From Setomelanomma holmii (taxonomy: Eukaryota; Ascomycota; Dothideomycetes; Pleosporales; Phaeosphaeriaceae), in contig ML978174.1 in NCBI GenBank assembly GCA_010015745.1, forward strand, positions 186,001-250,000: DNA of 64,000 nucleotides. The letters run 5' to 3'. Shown one piece after another: positions 44,596 to 56,598 of the stretch. Made by a program: the position numbers and the translations under genes. How positions within the stretch are numbered: position 1 is the stretch's first letter; every line of letters starts with the position of its first letter. The notes below the pieces were generated by a model that saw only the letters and a list, made by a program, of their open reading frames with translations, ran no database searches and was not told the origin of the DNA.

Positions 44596-44789
44596 TATTG
44601 CAACACCTGGTGATGGAAAGATGCGCGAACCTTTATTTCCGCAGCGATCTTCAAATGCCGAAGATGCGTCCGCTTTACATCGCCCAAAGATATATCGCGG
44701 CCACGTTCAGAGCTACGAACTATAATAAGACACATTCTTTGCAGAATCAAATCTTGCTTTCGTTGACAACACTACAATCAAAGCGGCAT

Positions 44790-47700
44790 TCACCATGCTA
44801 ATTCCTCCTTTCCAAACCGTTCACTTGCACTCCTACTTGCACTTCTTTCCCGATCCTGCACACCATCCAAATCATCCTCTCTCTCTTCCAAAGCCTCAAT
44901 AACTTTGCCCACACCCTCCTTCAGACCCGCCAACTTCGACCTCTCCCTGATCCTAGTATAAAACACCGGACAATCCCTCGAATCGCACTTGATCTCTTCT
45001 CCCCACGCTAAGTTGGAGCAACTTCGACACACAGCATCCACATCTTTGATGCGCACTTCAGATTTCCAGATGCGATCTTTGAGCGCGAGAAGTGATCGTG
45101 CCGGTCTTTTGAGGCATTGCTTGCACAACGGGAGTAAGGCATATGTATCGGTATCGGTTGGCGGTGGAGGTGGGAGCTTCGCGCGGCATACGAGGCAAGC
45201 AGAGGACTTCATGTAGCTTTCAAGTGTCTTTCGAAGACTCGCTGCTCCACCTGCATCATTGGACTTGGCAGCCAGGGGAAGAGTAATGTTGCGTATGCGC
45301 TGTATCTTTGGCATTTCGTCGAACCACATGCGCACGTTTGCGCCGACGAGGTTGAAGATGCGTTCGAGGGGCGGGATCAAGTTTTTACTGATGTAGTACT
45401 CGGCGTCGAGCTCTAGATGCTCATTTTGCAGAAGTGTTTCCGGGCTTACGCAGCGGTCGATGAGTCGAGCTCCAGGGGCGCCGGTGATGACTACGTATGG
45501 GACACGCTCGCCATATTGTGGTTCTGTTCGAGGATCGGCGAGCATGCGCTTCGTGGCGATGAGGGCGCCTGGTGGCGGTGGGCCCCGGTCGCTGTAGGTG
45601 CCTAGCTTGACTTCTTTCGCAAAGAGGAAGTCTTGGATTGAGATGCGACCCTGCATGATCTTCATGCATTGGTCTTGGAAGTACGACTTTACTTGACTGA
45701 GATCCGCTGTCCTGAACAGAATTTTCAACGCCCTTTCTTCGATCTTTTGTTCTGCGGGAGTACCATCTCTTCGCACTGTTTCGATACCCTTCGCGTCAAA
45801 GTCCGGTTCTTTCTGATTCCGATGCTCATACTTGAAACCAACGTATCGCTTCTTCGCAAGAAGAACACAAGGATGGTAGACCTTCTCGAACTTGAGCTTG
45901 ATCGGTCGGGGATTCGCTGCCGTGACAGCTGCGGCGATCTCCTCGCCGATCGTGAATGCTTGGTCGCGTGTGCGGTCCTTCAGATACACAAAAAGCGAGT
46001 CTGTGTCTCCGTAGACAACTTCAGCGCCCCACTTCGCGGTCGCATGGATCAGTGCAATAGCTTTTTCGAGTGTTTCGCGACCGGTTTGGACGATGCTGTC
46101 TGCGATCTCGGAGCAAGGCATGCGACCCGAGAATGATGCCGAGGTATAACCATATGTGACATTTGCAAGCAGTTTGAGTGCTAGTTGCCTGTTGTTCAGC
46201 AGCTGCTGCAATGTCTTGTCGTCCTTGTCTTGCTTCATGCCGCTCTTTACCATGACACGGGTTTCCAGTATTTCGCCGAGCATCTTAGCCAGTAGAGACT
46301 TGCGCATTTCAGGTTTGACGTACATCATACCGTTTGGCGCGATGTTAATGTGATCCTTGACAAGCTCAAGCAGCTGAGGCTCGCGCTTAAAGTCCATGAA
46401 CCCCATCTTATTGCGCCCTCGCCAGCTCACAACTCGGCCCAAGCATGTCGAGTAGCAGTAGTTGTAAGCAATCATGACACTAGGGTACAATGACTGAAAG
46501 TCAAGTACCAGCAAAGGGCTTGGATAGAAGTCGCTCTGGGGCTCCATGACCAAAGGCAAGCATTCAAGAGCGTTTTGCTGACCGACCTGCTTCCGGCTCG
46601 GCGATATCAGAATGAAGTTCTCTGGCTTCGCAATACGGAACATGGTAGATTCGACCTTGAACTGGGAACCTCGAGAAATGACCGCGAAGAAATCAACACC
46701 AAGTAAACGAGCCTGTTCACTTGTGCGCGGAACGATTTCGTTGGCCTCTAAGATGTCGAGGTTCAGCTGTACGCGATTGAGAAAATGGTCGAGCACCTTG
46801 GCCAGATCCCTGGGCTTCGAGCTTCTGTACCAACCAGTCAGGTCAGAGTATTGATAATGCGGTATTCGCTTGTGCAGGAGATGGAAGACAACGTTCTCCA
46901 TGGTGTACTGGAGCAAGTTCAGCTCTGCACGCATGGCTCTCCAAATGTTGATCATGTGGCGGCCAGTGACCCGGATGGTCGAAGTGTGTGTGAAACCCCA
47001 GCGATCAGCATCTTTTCCAAATCGACCATGCGACTGTGACTTCATTCTGCTGATCTCGTCGCAGAGATTGTATTCGTACTTCATGCGGGCACGCTCAATC
47101 AAATAGCCCCAAGAGCTGTTGTGTACCTCGTATCCAGCCAGAATGTCGGGATCGAATTGGCGGACAATGTCCACAATCCGATTGATCAGGTCGAGTTCGT
47201 CCTCTTCGTACTCAACGTCTACTGGAACTTGTTTAGCGATGCGCTCAACAATCCCGTCTTCGGTCGAGAGACATAAGATGCCAAGTCGTGGGCGGTCAGT
47301 CGTTGCGTTTTCTTCGCCTTGGACACTGTAAAAGATACACTGCACTTCGTCCTCAGCAGGATCTGGGACCAGCAACCCTCTTGAATTGACATGGACCTCC
47401 AAGCTCATGATACTCATGTACTGAGTCTCGTGTTTGATACTGGTCGAGTCTTTCTTTTGCGAGAATTTGAAGCCATGTTTATTGCGCTGGGTTGGACCTT
47501 CGATTTGGGATAGGTGGTCAGGTAGCACCCGTTTGCGTGCTGGCTTCGGCACCTGCTTGAGCTTGCTTTCCTCTGCCTCCCGGCCAGCTTCGTTCTTCTC
47601 TTCAGCTAGCCAGGCTTTTACATCTTCAAAAGTGGGCGGCGGCGAGGCAATTTCCCAATGTCGTAGGTTACATCGATGGGATCTGCTCCTATAGCGTGCT

Positions 47701-49947
47701 TCCTCCTTGACTTTATCAAGCAATATAGGCGGGTGTTCTCCAATGTTGGCAGTCGAGGCACCAACAGGATCGAAAGGTGGCAGATATGGTAGCGTCGTAC
47801 TCTGCAACTTGAACTCGCGTCCCGCATATTCTCTGGCTCGGGCGGGAATGTCCTTCTCGTCGCTACAGTGGGCATACCGATAGATGACTGGAGGAAGTCC
47901 AGCATGCATCATAGTGCTTTCGACGATGTCCGTCGAGGGTGGAAAATAGCCATAGTAGACCGTAGGACTTCGGTGCTTTGCGGAATTTTCCAGCTGCGCG
48001 ACTAATGCGATTGCTTCAGTATGCACGTTGGGACTACTGCTACTTGGTATCATTGGCGAGGTCTTCTGGTGCATCCATGATGCGATGGGGCTTTGTTCTG
48101 AGGCTCTGACGCCGAGACGCTTAGTCCTAGGTGTTTTGGGAGCTTCCTGAGTATTCGAGTAGCCAGATTGACTCAAGCGTAGGACCGTCTCTGGTGCACT
48201 TGCATTTTTTACGACTGGAAAGGCCAATGTTGTGGGGCCTCCAAGGCCTTGCGCTTTGATACTTGCTTGTGAAAATTGTCCAGGTCGCGGATGCCCTTCG
48301 CTGACCTGGTCATTGGACTCTCGACTGCTTCCACTGTTGATAGCATTGCGGAACGACACGCGCTTTGTACTGCCCTGTGTGGCGACCATGACTCGCTGGC
48401 GTTTGCTAACCTCATTTTCAGTCGCTTGAAGTAATCGTTTCCGACCTTTGGACTCGTTCGAGCTGTTCAAAAGGTTGTCGTCGGAAGCATCTATAAGATG
48501 GATACCCTTGTCGACCAAGTCGTCTGAGGTGTTTCCTTCACCAGATGTCTGCAGAAGAGATACTGTTAGAGGATCTAGCGACTGCTGTTCTTCAGTGTCG
48601 GACTGGGCTTCTAAGTCCGCTTCATCTTCGGCCTGTCCGCCCTCTAAGACCGTCTCGTCAATCTGCTCGTTCACATCGTCCGGACCGATCTGCACGGGTA
48701 GTTCTGCGACCCTCTGTTCCTCCCCAGATTGCTCCGTTTCATGGTCTTGGACCTCGTCAGGCAAGTCTTGCGAAGCAAGATTTTCCGGATACAAATCCTC
48801 AATGCTTTCGACTGCCGTTCTCAGATGATCTTGCCCGTCCACAGGTTTCACAAACGTGTCAAACCGCACGTGACCTTTACCACGTCTCTCTTCTTCGATC
48901 AGACTTGCCACCAGTTCTCGATATTCCTCCTCGTGTATCCATCCGCCTTTCTCCCTGTTCCTCGGATCTGCAGACATAGACACCATGACTTCGGGAGGAA
49001 ATGGGCTGCTCGAAGGGTCCGTCAAGCCCATGCGGCGCTTGCGACGTTTCGTCTCATCTCTCCAGAGTCCAGCCATGGACGGAACATATTTATCATTGGG
49101 GTTTCGAGGCATTTGACTCGATCGCTCAAGGAAGTCGTGATGAACAGGACGATACTGGAGCTCGTGGCGATTGAGGATGTCTTGTACGCATATGTCAACT
49201 TCCAATGTACAGTGGCTTTGGCGCGGATACTGATCTGCCTCAGCGGTGAAGTCCTCTGAAATGGACTCATCGTGCCACTTGTGCATGGTGGTGTCTATTT
49301 CATCGCTGTCCGGTATTGGACCCCGGAACTGGACCTTTGCGCAGTCAATATAGTCACACCCGTACAGATTGTAATCGCACATCCATTGCAGTAGGTACTG
49401 CAGATGGCTTTCGTATGGCTGAAACACGCGGTTCATTATAGCTCCCTGGTGTAAAAGGTCCGCAAACCGCGTCATATGCAATGGGTTGAGCATATAAACC
49501 TTGAGGAAAACTTTGTATCCAACACTATATCCAAAGAAGGGGACGCCCTTGACGAGGGTGATGTGTCCAACGTAGACGGACTTTCCATCATATGCATTGC
49601 GGCGGTAGGTTGCAGCGAGAGCATGGTCGATTGAAGCACGGAGGGCGACGATGTATGAGTTGACTATACGTAGTATCAGTCCTGCCCCGCAACGCGACTT
49701 AACCCAACATACCAACAACCCTCTCCAAACTTCCTGTATACACCAGGTACAGATACGGCAATGCACCGTGTATGTGGGCGCACACCTTTTGTCCAGTCTC
49801 AGTCGCGCCAAATGCTCTGATCACGGGCACTTGAGGCACTCCCTGGCGCTGCGACGGTCCTGCATTGTGCCTCAGCACCGGGTCGAGGTCTGTTGGTGTC
49901 GCCTGGTAGTGGTCGATGCAGTTCAGGCGGAAGCGAAAAGTGTCCAT
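44790..49947 (-). CDS. REV3: DNA polymerase zeta catalytic subunit REV3
   Basis: Two exons on the minus strand: 49947-49713 and 49663-44790, in frame, 1702 aa (N-terminus MDTFRFRLNCIDHYQATPTD). The 49-nt intron has donor gtatgt and acceptor cgtatag. B-family polymerase motifs: LVLDFQSLYPSVMIAYNYCY near residue 1132, ANVTYGYTSASFSGRMPC, and VYGDTDSLFVY near 1296. The exonuclease-like region (DPDILAGYEVHNSSWGYLIE) lies before them. Two C-terminal cysteine motifs follow (CLVC..CKQC near 1564 and CRSC..CDSRDC near 1622); the second binds the 4Fe-4S cluster and the accessory subunits in known B-family enzymes. The enzyme extends DNA past lesions in error-prone translesion synthesis, with Rev7. The long middle (about 230-800) is low-complexity, as usual. 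Intact. Confidence 0.97.
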
Positions 49948-50249
49948 GACGACATGGAAGGGTCAACACAAATAGAGAGATGATCCAATTGTAACATGGT
50001 TGCCATCAACAGCGTCCAAGACCAACCTGGCGCATAGAATGCTGATGTAGAGTCGTCCCAAGGATGTAGTGAAAGTGACGCGGGGCGGGTCAACAAAGAC
50101 GCGACGGGCAGTGGCGGAATGTCGCGAGATCCCGTGAGCCGCACAAGTGCCTGCAGCCCTACCGCGCTAGACTTCTCCCCACGTCGCCGCCTCTACACCT
50201 CTGCTTCTAGCACCGAACCACACCTTCGATTGGACACACACTTCCCACA
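49948..50249. promoter_or_regulatory. Divergent promoter between REV3 and SLU7
   Basis: 302 nt separate the two ATGs. An upstream ATG at 50119 starts a plus-strand frame (MSRDPVSRTSACSPTALDF) that runs past the SLU7 start in another frame to 50496; if transcribed it would be an overlapping upstream ORF. Confidence 0.6.
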
Positions 50250-51677
50250 ATGCCGCCACAACCGAAGAAACCAGACGTCACAGCTGCCGCAAAGGAGCGC
50301 AACGAGTACATTCCCTCCTTCATATCGAAGAAGCCATTCTATGCCATCGACGAAACTGGTGGAGAGAATGATTACCTTGAGCATCAGCGTTTGCAGAAGC
50401 AGGAGCAGGACTCGAAATGGTACGATCGCGGCAAGAAGATTAGCCCGGCAGCGACCAAATACCGCAAAGGTGCATGCGAGAACTGCGGAGCCATGACCCA
50501 CAAGAAAAAGGACTGCTTGAGCCGACCCCGGAAGGCAAGTGCAAAGTTTACAGGCAGGAACATCGAAGCCGACGAGGTCATCGAGGATGTGCAATTAGGA
50601 TTTGATGCCAAGCGCGATCGGTGGAACGGCTACGATGCGTCCAACTTCGAGGAAGTCATCGACGAGTACAAGGCGCTGGAGGAGATTCGCAAGCAGGCGA
50701 AGGAAGAGCAAAAGGGCGAGGACAAGTCTGACGAAGAGGATGAGGGCGACAAGTACGATGCAGAAACAGATATGGGGAGGAAGCAAGCCACATCTACACG
50801 AAACTTGCGGTTACGAGAGGACACCGCAAAGTATCTGCTGAATCTGGACTTGGATTCAGCCAAGTACGACCCGAAAACGCGATCTATGGTCGACAGCGGC
50901 GTCACGTCAGATAATGCGTCCAAGCTGGTTGCAGAGGAGGGCTTCATGCGAGCGTCTGGAGATGCTGCTGAATTCGAAAAGGCACAGCGTTATGCCTGGG
51001 AGACGCAAGAGCGCGGCGACAAGAACAAGCTGCATTTACAAGCCAATCCTACTTCCGGCGAGATCATGCGCAAGAAAGAGCTCAAAGAGGCGGACGAACA
51101 GAAGGCGGCCAAGGCAAAAGCTTTGGCTGAGAAGTATGGCACGCAACAAAACTTCACCGACGACAAGCTTCGCAAGCTCGCAGTCACCGAAAACGAGCGA
51201 TACGTTGAGTACGATGAGCGGGGCAGGATCAAGGGAGCACCCAAGGTCAAGGCAAAGTCAAAGTATCCTGAAGATGTCTTACTCAACAACCACACATCGG
51301 TATGGGGCAGTTGGTGGTCAAGCTTTCAATGGGGTTTTGCGTGCTGTCACTCGACAGTCAAGAACTCGTACTGCACAGGCGAGGCGGGCAAAGAAGCATT
51401 TGAGCTGGCAGACCGCATGCGAACAGGTGCGGACCTGGACGAAGTCCCCAAGGCTATCGCATGGCAGGAGGAGGAGGCTCTCCAAGAGCACGTGCCCAAC
51501 GCGCCCGATTGCGCTGAGAAAGCGAAGCAGGACGCTGCATCTCGCAAGCGAACAATAGAGCAGATGACGGATGGCATCACTGAAGAAGAGATGGAGGAGT
51601 ATCGCCGGAAACGAACAATGGCTGCCGACCCCATGGCTGCATACGTCTCCAAAGGTAGCAAAAGTGAGGCGGTATAA
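50250..51677 (+). CDS. SLU7: Pre-mRNA splicing factor SLU7
   Basis: Single exon, 475 aa (MPPQPKKPDVTAAAKERNEY). The CCHC knuckle CENCGAMTHKKKDC is at about residues 75-88, followed by RPRKASAKFTGRNIEADEV, the diagnostic Slu7 stretch. Further family blocks: LGFDAKRDRWNGYDASNF, LREDTAKYLLNLDLDSAKYD, TRSMVDSG, and YPEDVLLNNHTSVWGSWW near 340-360. Slu7 acts at the second catalytic step of splicing, where it helps select the 3' splice site together with Prp18. This is fitting for a genome with many short introns and tandem NAG acceptors. The length is normal for filamentous fungi and the gene is intact. Confidence 0.96.
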   Translation: MPPQPKKPDVTAAAKERNEYIPSFISKKPFYAIDETGGENDYLEHQRLQKQEQDSKWYDRGKKISPAATKYRKGACENCGAMTHKKKDCLSRPRKASAKFTGRNIEADEVIEDVQLGFDAKRDRWNGYDASNFEEVIDEYKALEEIRKQAKEEQKGEDKSDEEDEGDKYDAETDMGRKQATSTRNLRLREDTAKYLLNLDLDSAKYDPKTRSMVDSGVTSDNASKLVAEEGFMRASGDAAEFEKAQRYAWETQERGDKNKLHLQANPTSGEIMRKKELKEADEQKAAKAKALAEKYGTQQNFTDDKLRKLAVTENERYVEYDERGRIKGAPKVKAKSKYPEDVLLNNHTSVWGSWWSSFQWGFACCHSTVKNSYCTGEAGKEAFELADRMRTGADLDEVPKAIAWQEEEALQEHVPNAPDCAEKAKQDAASRKRTIEQMTDGITEEEMEEYRRKRTMAADPMAAYVSKGSKSEAV

Positions 51678-52274
51678 AAGCTGCCATACACTCCATACCG
51701 TCATTCCTAGCATTACACTATATACTTAGCATTGCGTGGCGTTTATACCCCGGACTTGGATCCAGCATAGCATGTAAAATGACATAGAGTTACTGACAAT
51801 CGAATGCGTTGTCCTGCAGCATTCAGTAGCGTCGAGCGCACGCATCAAGGGTCCAGACGCGGGCGGACAGCTCCATTCGCATTGCTGCATTTTCCTCCCC
51901 TCCATCACGGCAGACAACTCATAGCGGCGACGATTGCGCGGGCGCCGCGTGTTGCGTTGTATGGACGGGCGAGGCAGCAGCGACCGGGATGTTGGGGTGA
52001 GAGAACTGCTGAGTGGTGATTTGCTCTGCGGCGCGGGATGACGAATGCTGGAGAGCTCGGAAGCACTGCCAAGCCAAACTACAAGCACCGGGCGGCGCAG
52101 GGTAGAGCAGCCCATCGTTGGTCAACACCACTCTGTTTCCCACATTCACTTTTTCTTTGTAGGCTGCCATAGTCGCGCCTTCTCTCTCCCTACCTCTACT
52201 ACCCTGCACCTCTCCTTTCTCGAGTAATTGCATCAGGACACGGACAGGCCAGTTTGGCAGCTACCACCGCTGCC
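51678..52274. other. Intergenic, SLA2 upstream region
   Basis: About 600 nt. The distal part contains pyrimidine-rich stretches (ccttctctctccctacctct, ctcctttctcgag) just upstream of the SLA2 start, typical of fungal leaders. No gene seen. Confidence 0.5.
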
Positions 52275-55200
52275 ATGTCTTCACGCAATGTTGATATGGG
52301 AAAGTAAGTTTGCCTACAACATTCGCTACATCAATATGCCAACCTTTCCTGAACTCTTTCCCGGTGGTTATCGTGCTTACACTTCCTCAACCAGGCAAGA
52401 GTCGGAGCTCGCCCAACACATCCGCAAGGCAACAAGCATCGAAGAAGTCTCGCCCAAACGTACGTCCGCGACCTCCGAGTCCACGCGATCGAAGCTTATG
52501 ACCGTATAGGAAAGCATGTACGAGCATGTATTGTGTATACGTGGGACCACAAGAACTCCCAGAGCTTTTGGTCAGGCATGAAAGTGTAGGTCAAACCTTC
52601 AACCTGCTCCTCAGCATCTTAGCCTGGTGCATTCGAGACGAAGCGCGTACAAAGGCCTCCTGCTAGTAGCCACAGAAGGTCGAGACACTTCCTCGTGTGC
52701 CAGTGGAACAAAAGCGCGCCAATGAACACGACAGGAGTGCCTCGGAGCAGCATGAATATCAAGCCGGCAAACAATGGCACGGAGATAGTGCTGACATCAA
52801 CACAGGCAGCCAATTCTCGCCGATGAGGTACAGACGTTCAAGGCGCTCATTACTGTACACAAGGTCCTCCAAGAAGGTCACCCGATCGTGCTTAAGGAGG
52901 CCCAGTCGAACACCAGCTGGCTCGAGAGCTTGTCAAGAGGAACAGCGGGCGGCGAGGGCATGCGTGGATATGCGCCACTCATTTCCGAGTACATCTACTA
53001 TCTCATGGCCAAGTTGGCCTTCCATCGGCAACACCCCGAGTTCAATGGTACGACACTAGATCAGACGGAAGGGACAGTGGCTAACGGAGGCAGGAACCTT
53101 TGAATACGAGGAGTATATCAGCTTGAAGTCTATCAATGACCCAAACGAGGGCTACGAGACCATCTCAGATCTCATGACACTGCAGGACCAGATCGACGCA
53201 TTCCAGAAACTCATCTTCTCGCACTTCCGAAGCGGCGCCAACAACGAGTGTCGTATCGCAGCGCTCGTGCCGCTAGTGCAGGAGAGCTACGGAATCTACA
53301 AGTTCATTACAAGCATGCTGCGGGCGATGCACACTAGTATGTTCCCTCGATGACGCGCCTTGACTCTTGCTGACTTTAGCAGCTCTCGGCGACGACGAGG
53401 CGCTCTCACCCCTTCGCGGCCGATACGATGCGCAACATTATCGTCTCGTGAAGTTCTACTATGAATGCTCGAATCTTCGATACCTCACAAGCTTGATCAC
53501 GGTCCCTAAACTTCCTCAAGAACCACCGAACCTGCTTGCCGAAGACGAGAATGCGCCAGCTTTGCCAGCGCGGCCACGGAACGAGAAGCCCGAAGAGCCA
53601 CCGCCAGCACCACGGGCACCATCCGTCGACCCCGAGCCAATCAACGAGTTCTGGAAGAACGACCAGAGGCGACAACAGGAAGAGTTCGATGCAGAGCAAC
53701 GCAGATTGCAGCAGCAATGGGAGGATGCACAACGCCAACAGCAGGAAGCGCAGCTTCGGGCACAACGTGAGTTTGAAGAGCAGCAAAGGCTGCAGGCTGA
53801 GCAGGCTCGCATGGCACAAGAACAACTGATGCGCGATCAGTACCAGCAACAGACACAAGGACGACTTGCTGAGCTAGAGCGGGAAAACCTCAATGCGCGC
53901 AATCAGTACGAGCGCGATCAGTTGATGTTGCAACAGTACGATGCGCGCATGAAGGCTCTGGAAGGAGAACTCGCACAAATGACGCAAAACTACCAGCAGC
54001 AAATTGGTTCCAAGGACGACCAAGTCAGGGCTCTTCAAGAACAATTGAACACGTGGAGGTCAAAGTACGAGTCGCTTGCGAAGCTATACTCGCAATTGCG
54101 ACATGAGCATCTGCAGCTTCTGCAGAAGTTCAAGGCGGTTCAGCTCAAGGCGAATTCGGCACAAGAAGCCATCGATGCGAGAGACAGGTTGCAGCGAGAG
54201 CTGAAGACGAAGAACCTCGAACTCGCTGACATGATCCGGGAGCGCGATCGTGCTTTCATGGAGAAGGATCGAACCACTGGAGGACATCGCGATGAGCTCG
54301 AGAAGGTCAAGCGCGAGCTTCGCGCTGCGCTTGATCGCGCTGACAACTCGGAGCGTGGCAAGGGATCAGAGCTCTCGGCCATGTTGGCAAGGCACAATCG
54401 TGAGATCGCCGATCTTGAGGAGGCACTGCGCAACAAGACCCGTCAAATAGATGAGATGCACATGAAGTATCGTGAGGGCGACTCTGACCTGGAAAGGCAA
54501 CTGCGCGACAAGGAGGAGGAACTCGAGATCTTCCGCGCTGGTATGGACCAGACCTTGCTTGAGCTCAACGAGCTGAAGCTGAACGCCAATGCCAATGATA
54601 ACGTGCTCGATGGCCATCTCGACACCTTGATCCAGGATAGCCTCCAGAAGATCAACGATATCATCGATTCTGTCCTACAGGCTGGTGTTCAGCGTGTTGA
54701 TGACGCGCTGTACGAGCTCGACTCCTCTATGCAGGCTGGAAACCAAAATGCCACAGGCGCGTATGTCTTGTCACAGATCGAGAAGGCGTCGACATGCACT
54801 ATGGAGTTTTCTACTGCCTTCAACAACTTTGTTGCTGACGGCCCGAACGCAAAGCATGCCGAGGTCATCAACGCTGTGAACAGCTTCTCTGGCGCGATCG
54901 TGGATGTGCTCGTCAATACCAAGGGTCTCACCAGATTCGCCTCAGACGAGAACAAGGCTGACCAGCTCATTAATGGAGCGCGTGCATCTGCTACCTCGAC
55001 CATCCGATTCTTCCGCAACGTCCAGTCGGTACGCATGTACGATCTCGATGCTGAACAGAAGATCAACGTTGTTATCAACAACAGCACTGAAGTCGTCCGA
55101 AACCTTCAGAGCTTGTCTAAGCTCGCCGACGCCTTTGCTCCCAAGAGCAAGATCACCAATGCTTCTGGTGATCTTGGAGATCTGGTTGACAACGAGTTGA

Positions 55201-55936
55201 GCAAGGCTGCTAATGCCATTGAAGCTGCCACCGAGCGCCTGTCCAAGCTCAAGAACAAGCCAAGGGACCAGTATTCAACCTACGAGCTCAAGATCCACGA
55301 CTCCATTCTCGAGGCTGCTATTGCTGTCACCAATGCTATCGCACAGCTCATCAAGGCCGCGACCGCTTCGCAGCAGGAAATCGTCCGCGAAGGTCGTGGC
55401 AGTATGTCCAAGACTCAGTTCTACAAGAAACACAACCGCTGGACAGAAGGTCTCATCAGCGCGGCCAAGGCTGTTGCCACATCGACGAACATGCTCATCG
55501 AGACAGCCGATGGCGTCATCTCTGGCCGCAACTCGCCTGAGCAGCTCATCGTCGCTTCCAACGACGTTGCTGCATCGACAGCTCAGTTGGTGGCCGCCAG
55601 TCGTGTCAAGGCTAGTTTCATGAGCAAGACACAAGATAGATTGGAGACCGCATCCAAGGCGGTCACAGCGGCTTGCAGGTCTCTTGTGCGACAAGTGCAG
55701 GAGATTATTGCACAGAAGAACCGCGATTCTGGCGATAACGTGGACTACAGCAAACTCAGCGATCACGAGTTCAAGGTCCAGCAGATGGAGCAGCAGGTAA
55801 GACTTTCACAATTGGGCGAATCTTGGGATCGTGCTAACACGGTATGCAGGTCGAGATTCTCCAGCTCGAGAACCAGCTCAGCCAAGCTCGCGTCAGACTC
55901 GGCGAGATGCGCAAGCTCTCATACTTGGAAGAGTAA
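52275..55936 (+). CDS. SLA2: SLA2/End4 (HIP1R-type) endocytic adaptor
   Basis: Seven exons: 52275-52303, 52395-52459, 52510-52585, 52806-53047, 53094-53336, 53380-55796, 55850-55936; 1052 aa. The N-terminal ANTH domain covers about 1-275 (MSSRNVDMGKQESELAQHIR; HVRACIVYTWDHKNSQSFW; FKALITVHKVLQEGHPIVLK). A proline-rich linker follows (PPPAPRAPSVDPEP), then a Gln/Glu-rich coiled coil from about 335 to 690, and a C-terminal I/LWEQ (talin-like) actin-binding domain from about 800 on, ending ARVRLGEMRKLSYLEE. The protein links PI(4,5)P2 membranes and clathrin to actin at endocytic patches and hyphal tips. Intron 3 is 220 nt, long for this window. Intron 5 ends in a tandem acceptor (tttagcag). Confidence 0.96.
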
Positions 55937-55952
55937 GAGCCAGCGTAGCCAC

Positions 55953-55954
<2 letters not shown>

Positions 55955-55987
<33 letters not shown>
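55955..55987. repeat. (GT)n microsatellite in the SLA2 3' region
   Basis: An uninterrupted GT tract of 33 nt starting 18 nt after the SLA2 stop codon, so probably in the 3' UTR. Likely polymorphic in length. Confidence 0.95.
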
Positions 55988-55988
<1 letters not shown>

Positions 55989-56152
55989 AATGGACACGGC
56001 GCGTTTCTTCGTAGATAGCTTTGTTTTGTTGATACTCCCACTGCAGCGCGGCTTCGTTTCCCCGAAGCCTGAAGTATGTGTCAAAAGGGTGGTCGCTATT
56101 TATACCAAATTTGATCGTTGCATCTCGTGTCTGCTTCCATGGGTACACATGG

Positions 56153-56598
56153 CTACTTGATATCTAAGAAGGTATAACAAGCCTTTATCCTCCCTCCCAC
56201 AATCGTCAATACATCCCACCCTTTCACTTTCAATTCCTCTCGAGATGCACCAACACCCCATCGCAATTGCGTGACCCACGAATCAGTTTCATCGTCATGT
56301 TTCAAACACTCCACTTCACTCACACATTACATGAACACCACGATGCTCAGACCGAACGCAATTACTTACTTAACTCAAAAAAAACTATTCTCCTTCCCAC
56401 CCATAGCAAGTATCTGCCCCGCCATGTCGCTTATGCCCTCGTGCGTTTTGAAGACACCCGTGGGCTCGACGAAAAATGCGTCCCCGCTAGGTACCCATGT
56501 CTCGCGAATGGCTTTGAAACGGGATTGAGGGTTGAGTTCGCCGAATATGGAGTACAGATTGAGTTTGTGAGTTCTTGGGCGCGGGAGGGGGACGTCAT
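56153..56598 (-). pseudogene. NTF2/SnoaL-like protein, frame-broken
   Basis: Minus strand. The start is MTSPSRAQEL at 56598 (or MHHDVPLP at 56605). The body in a second frame reads LYSIFGELNPQSRFKAIRET, WVPSGDAFFVEP and HEGISDMAGQILAMGG; after a run of eight T the frame breaks; the end in a third piece reads HDDETDSWVTQLRWGVGA and KGWDVLTIVGGRIKACYTFL before the stop at 56155-56153. This order and the final 'DVLTIVGGRIKACYTFLD' are typical of small fungal SnoaL/NTF2-fold proteins. At least two frame changes are needed; an intron starting at gtaagtaatt is possible for one of them. Either a decayed gene or one with sequencing errors at the homopolymer. Confidence 0.65.

Larger units (their letters stand above)
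40336..44612. repeat. 15-bp inverted flanks of the transposon chain
   Basis: Left flank 40336-40350 (caccaggtgttgcaa) and right flank 44598-44612 (ttgcaacacctggtg) are exact reverse complements, each separated from the nearest element end by TA. Without the insertions and with one TA they would form a 32-bp perfect palindrome centred on TA. Confidence 0.9.
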
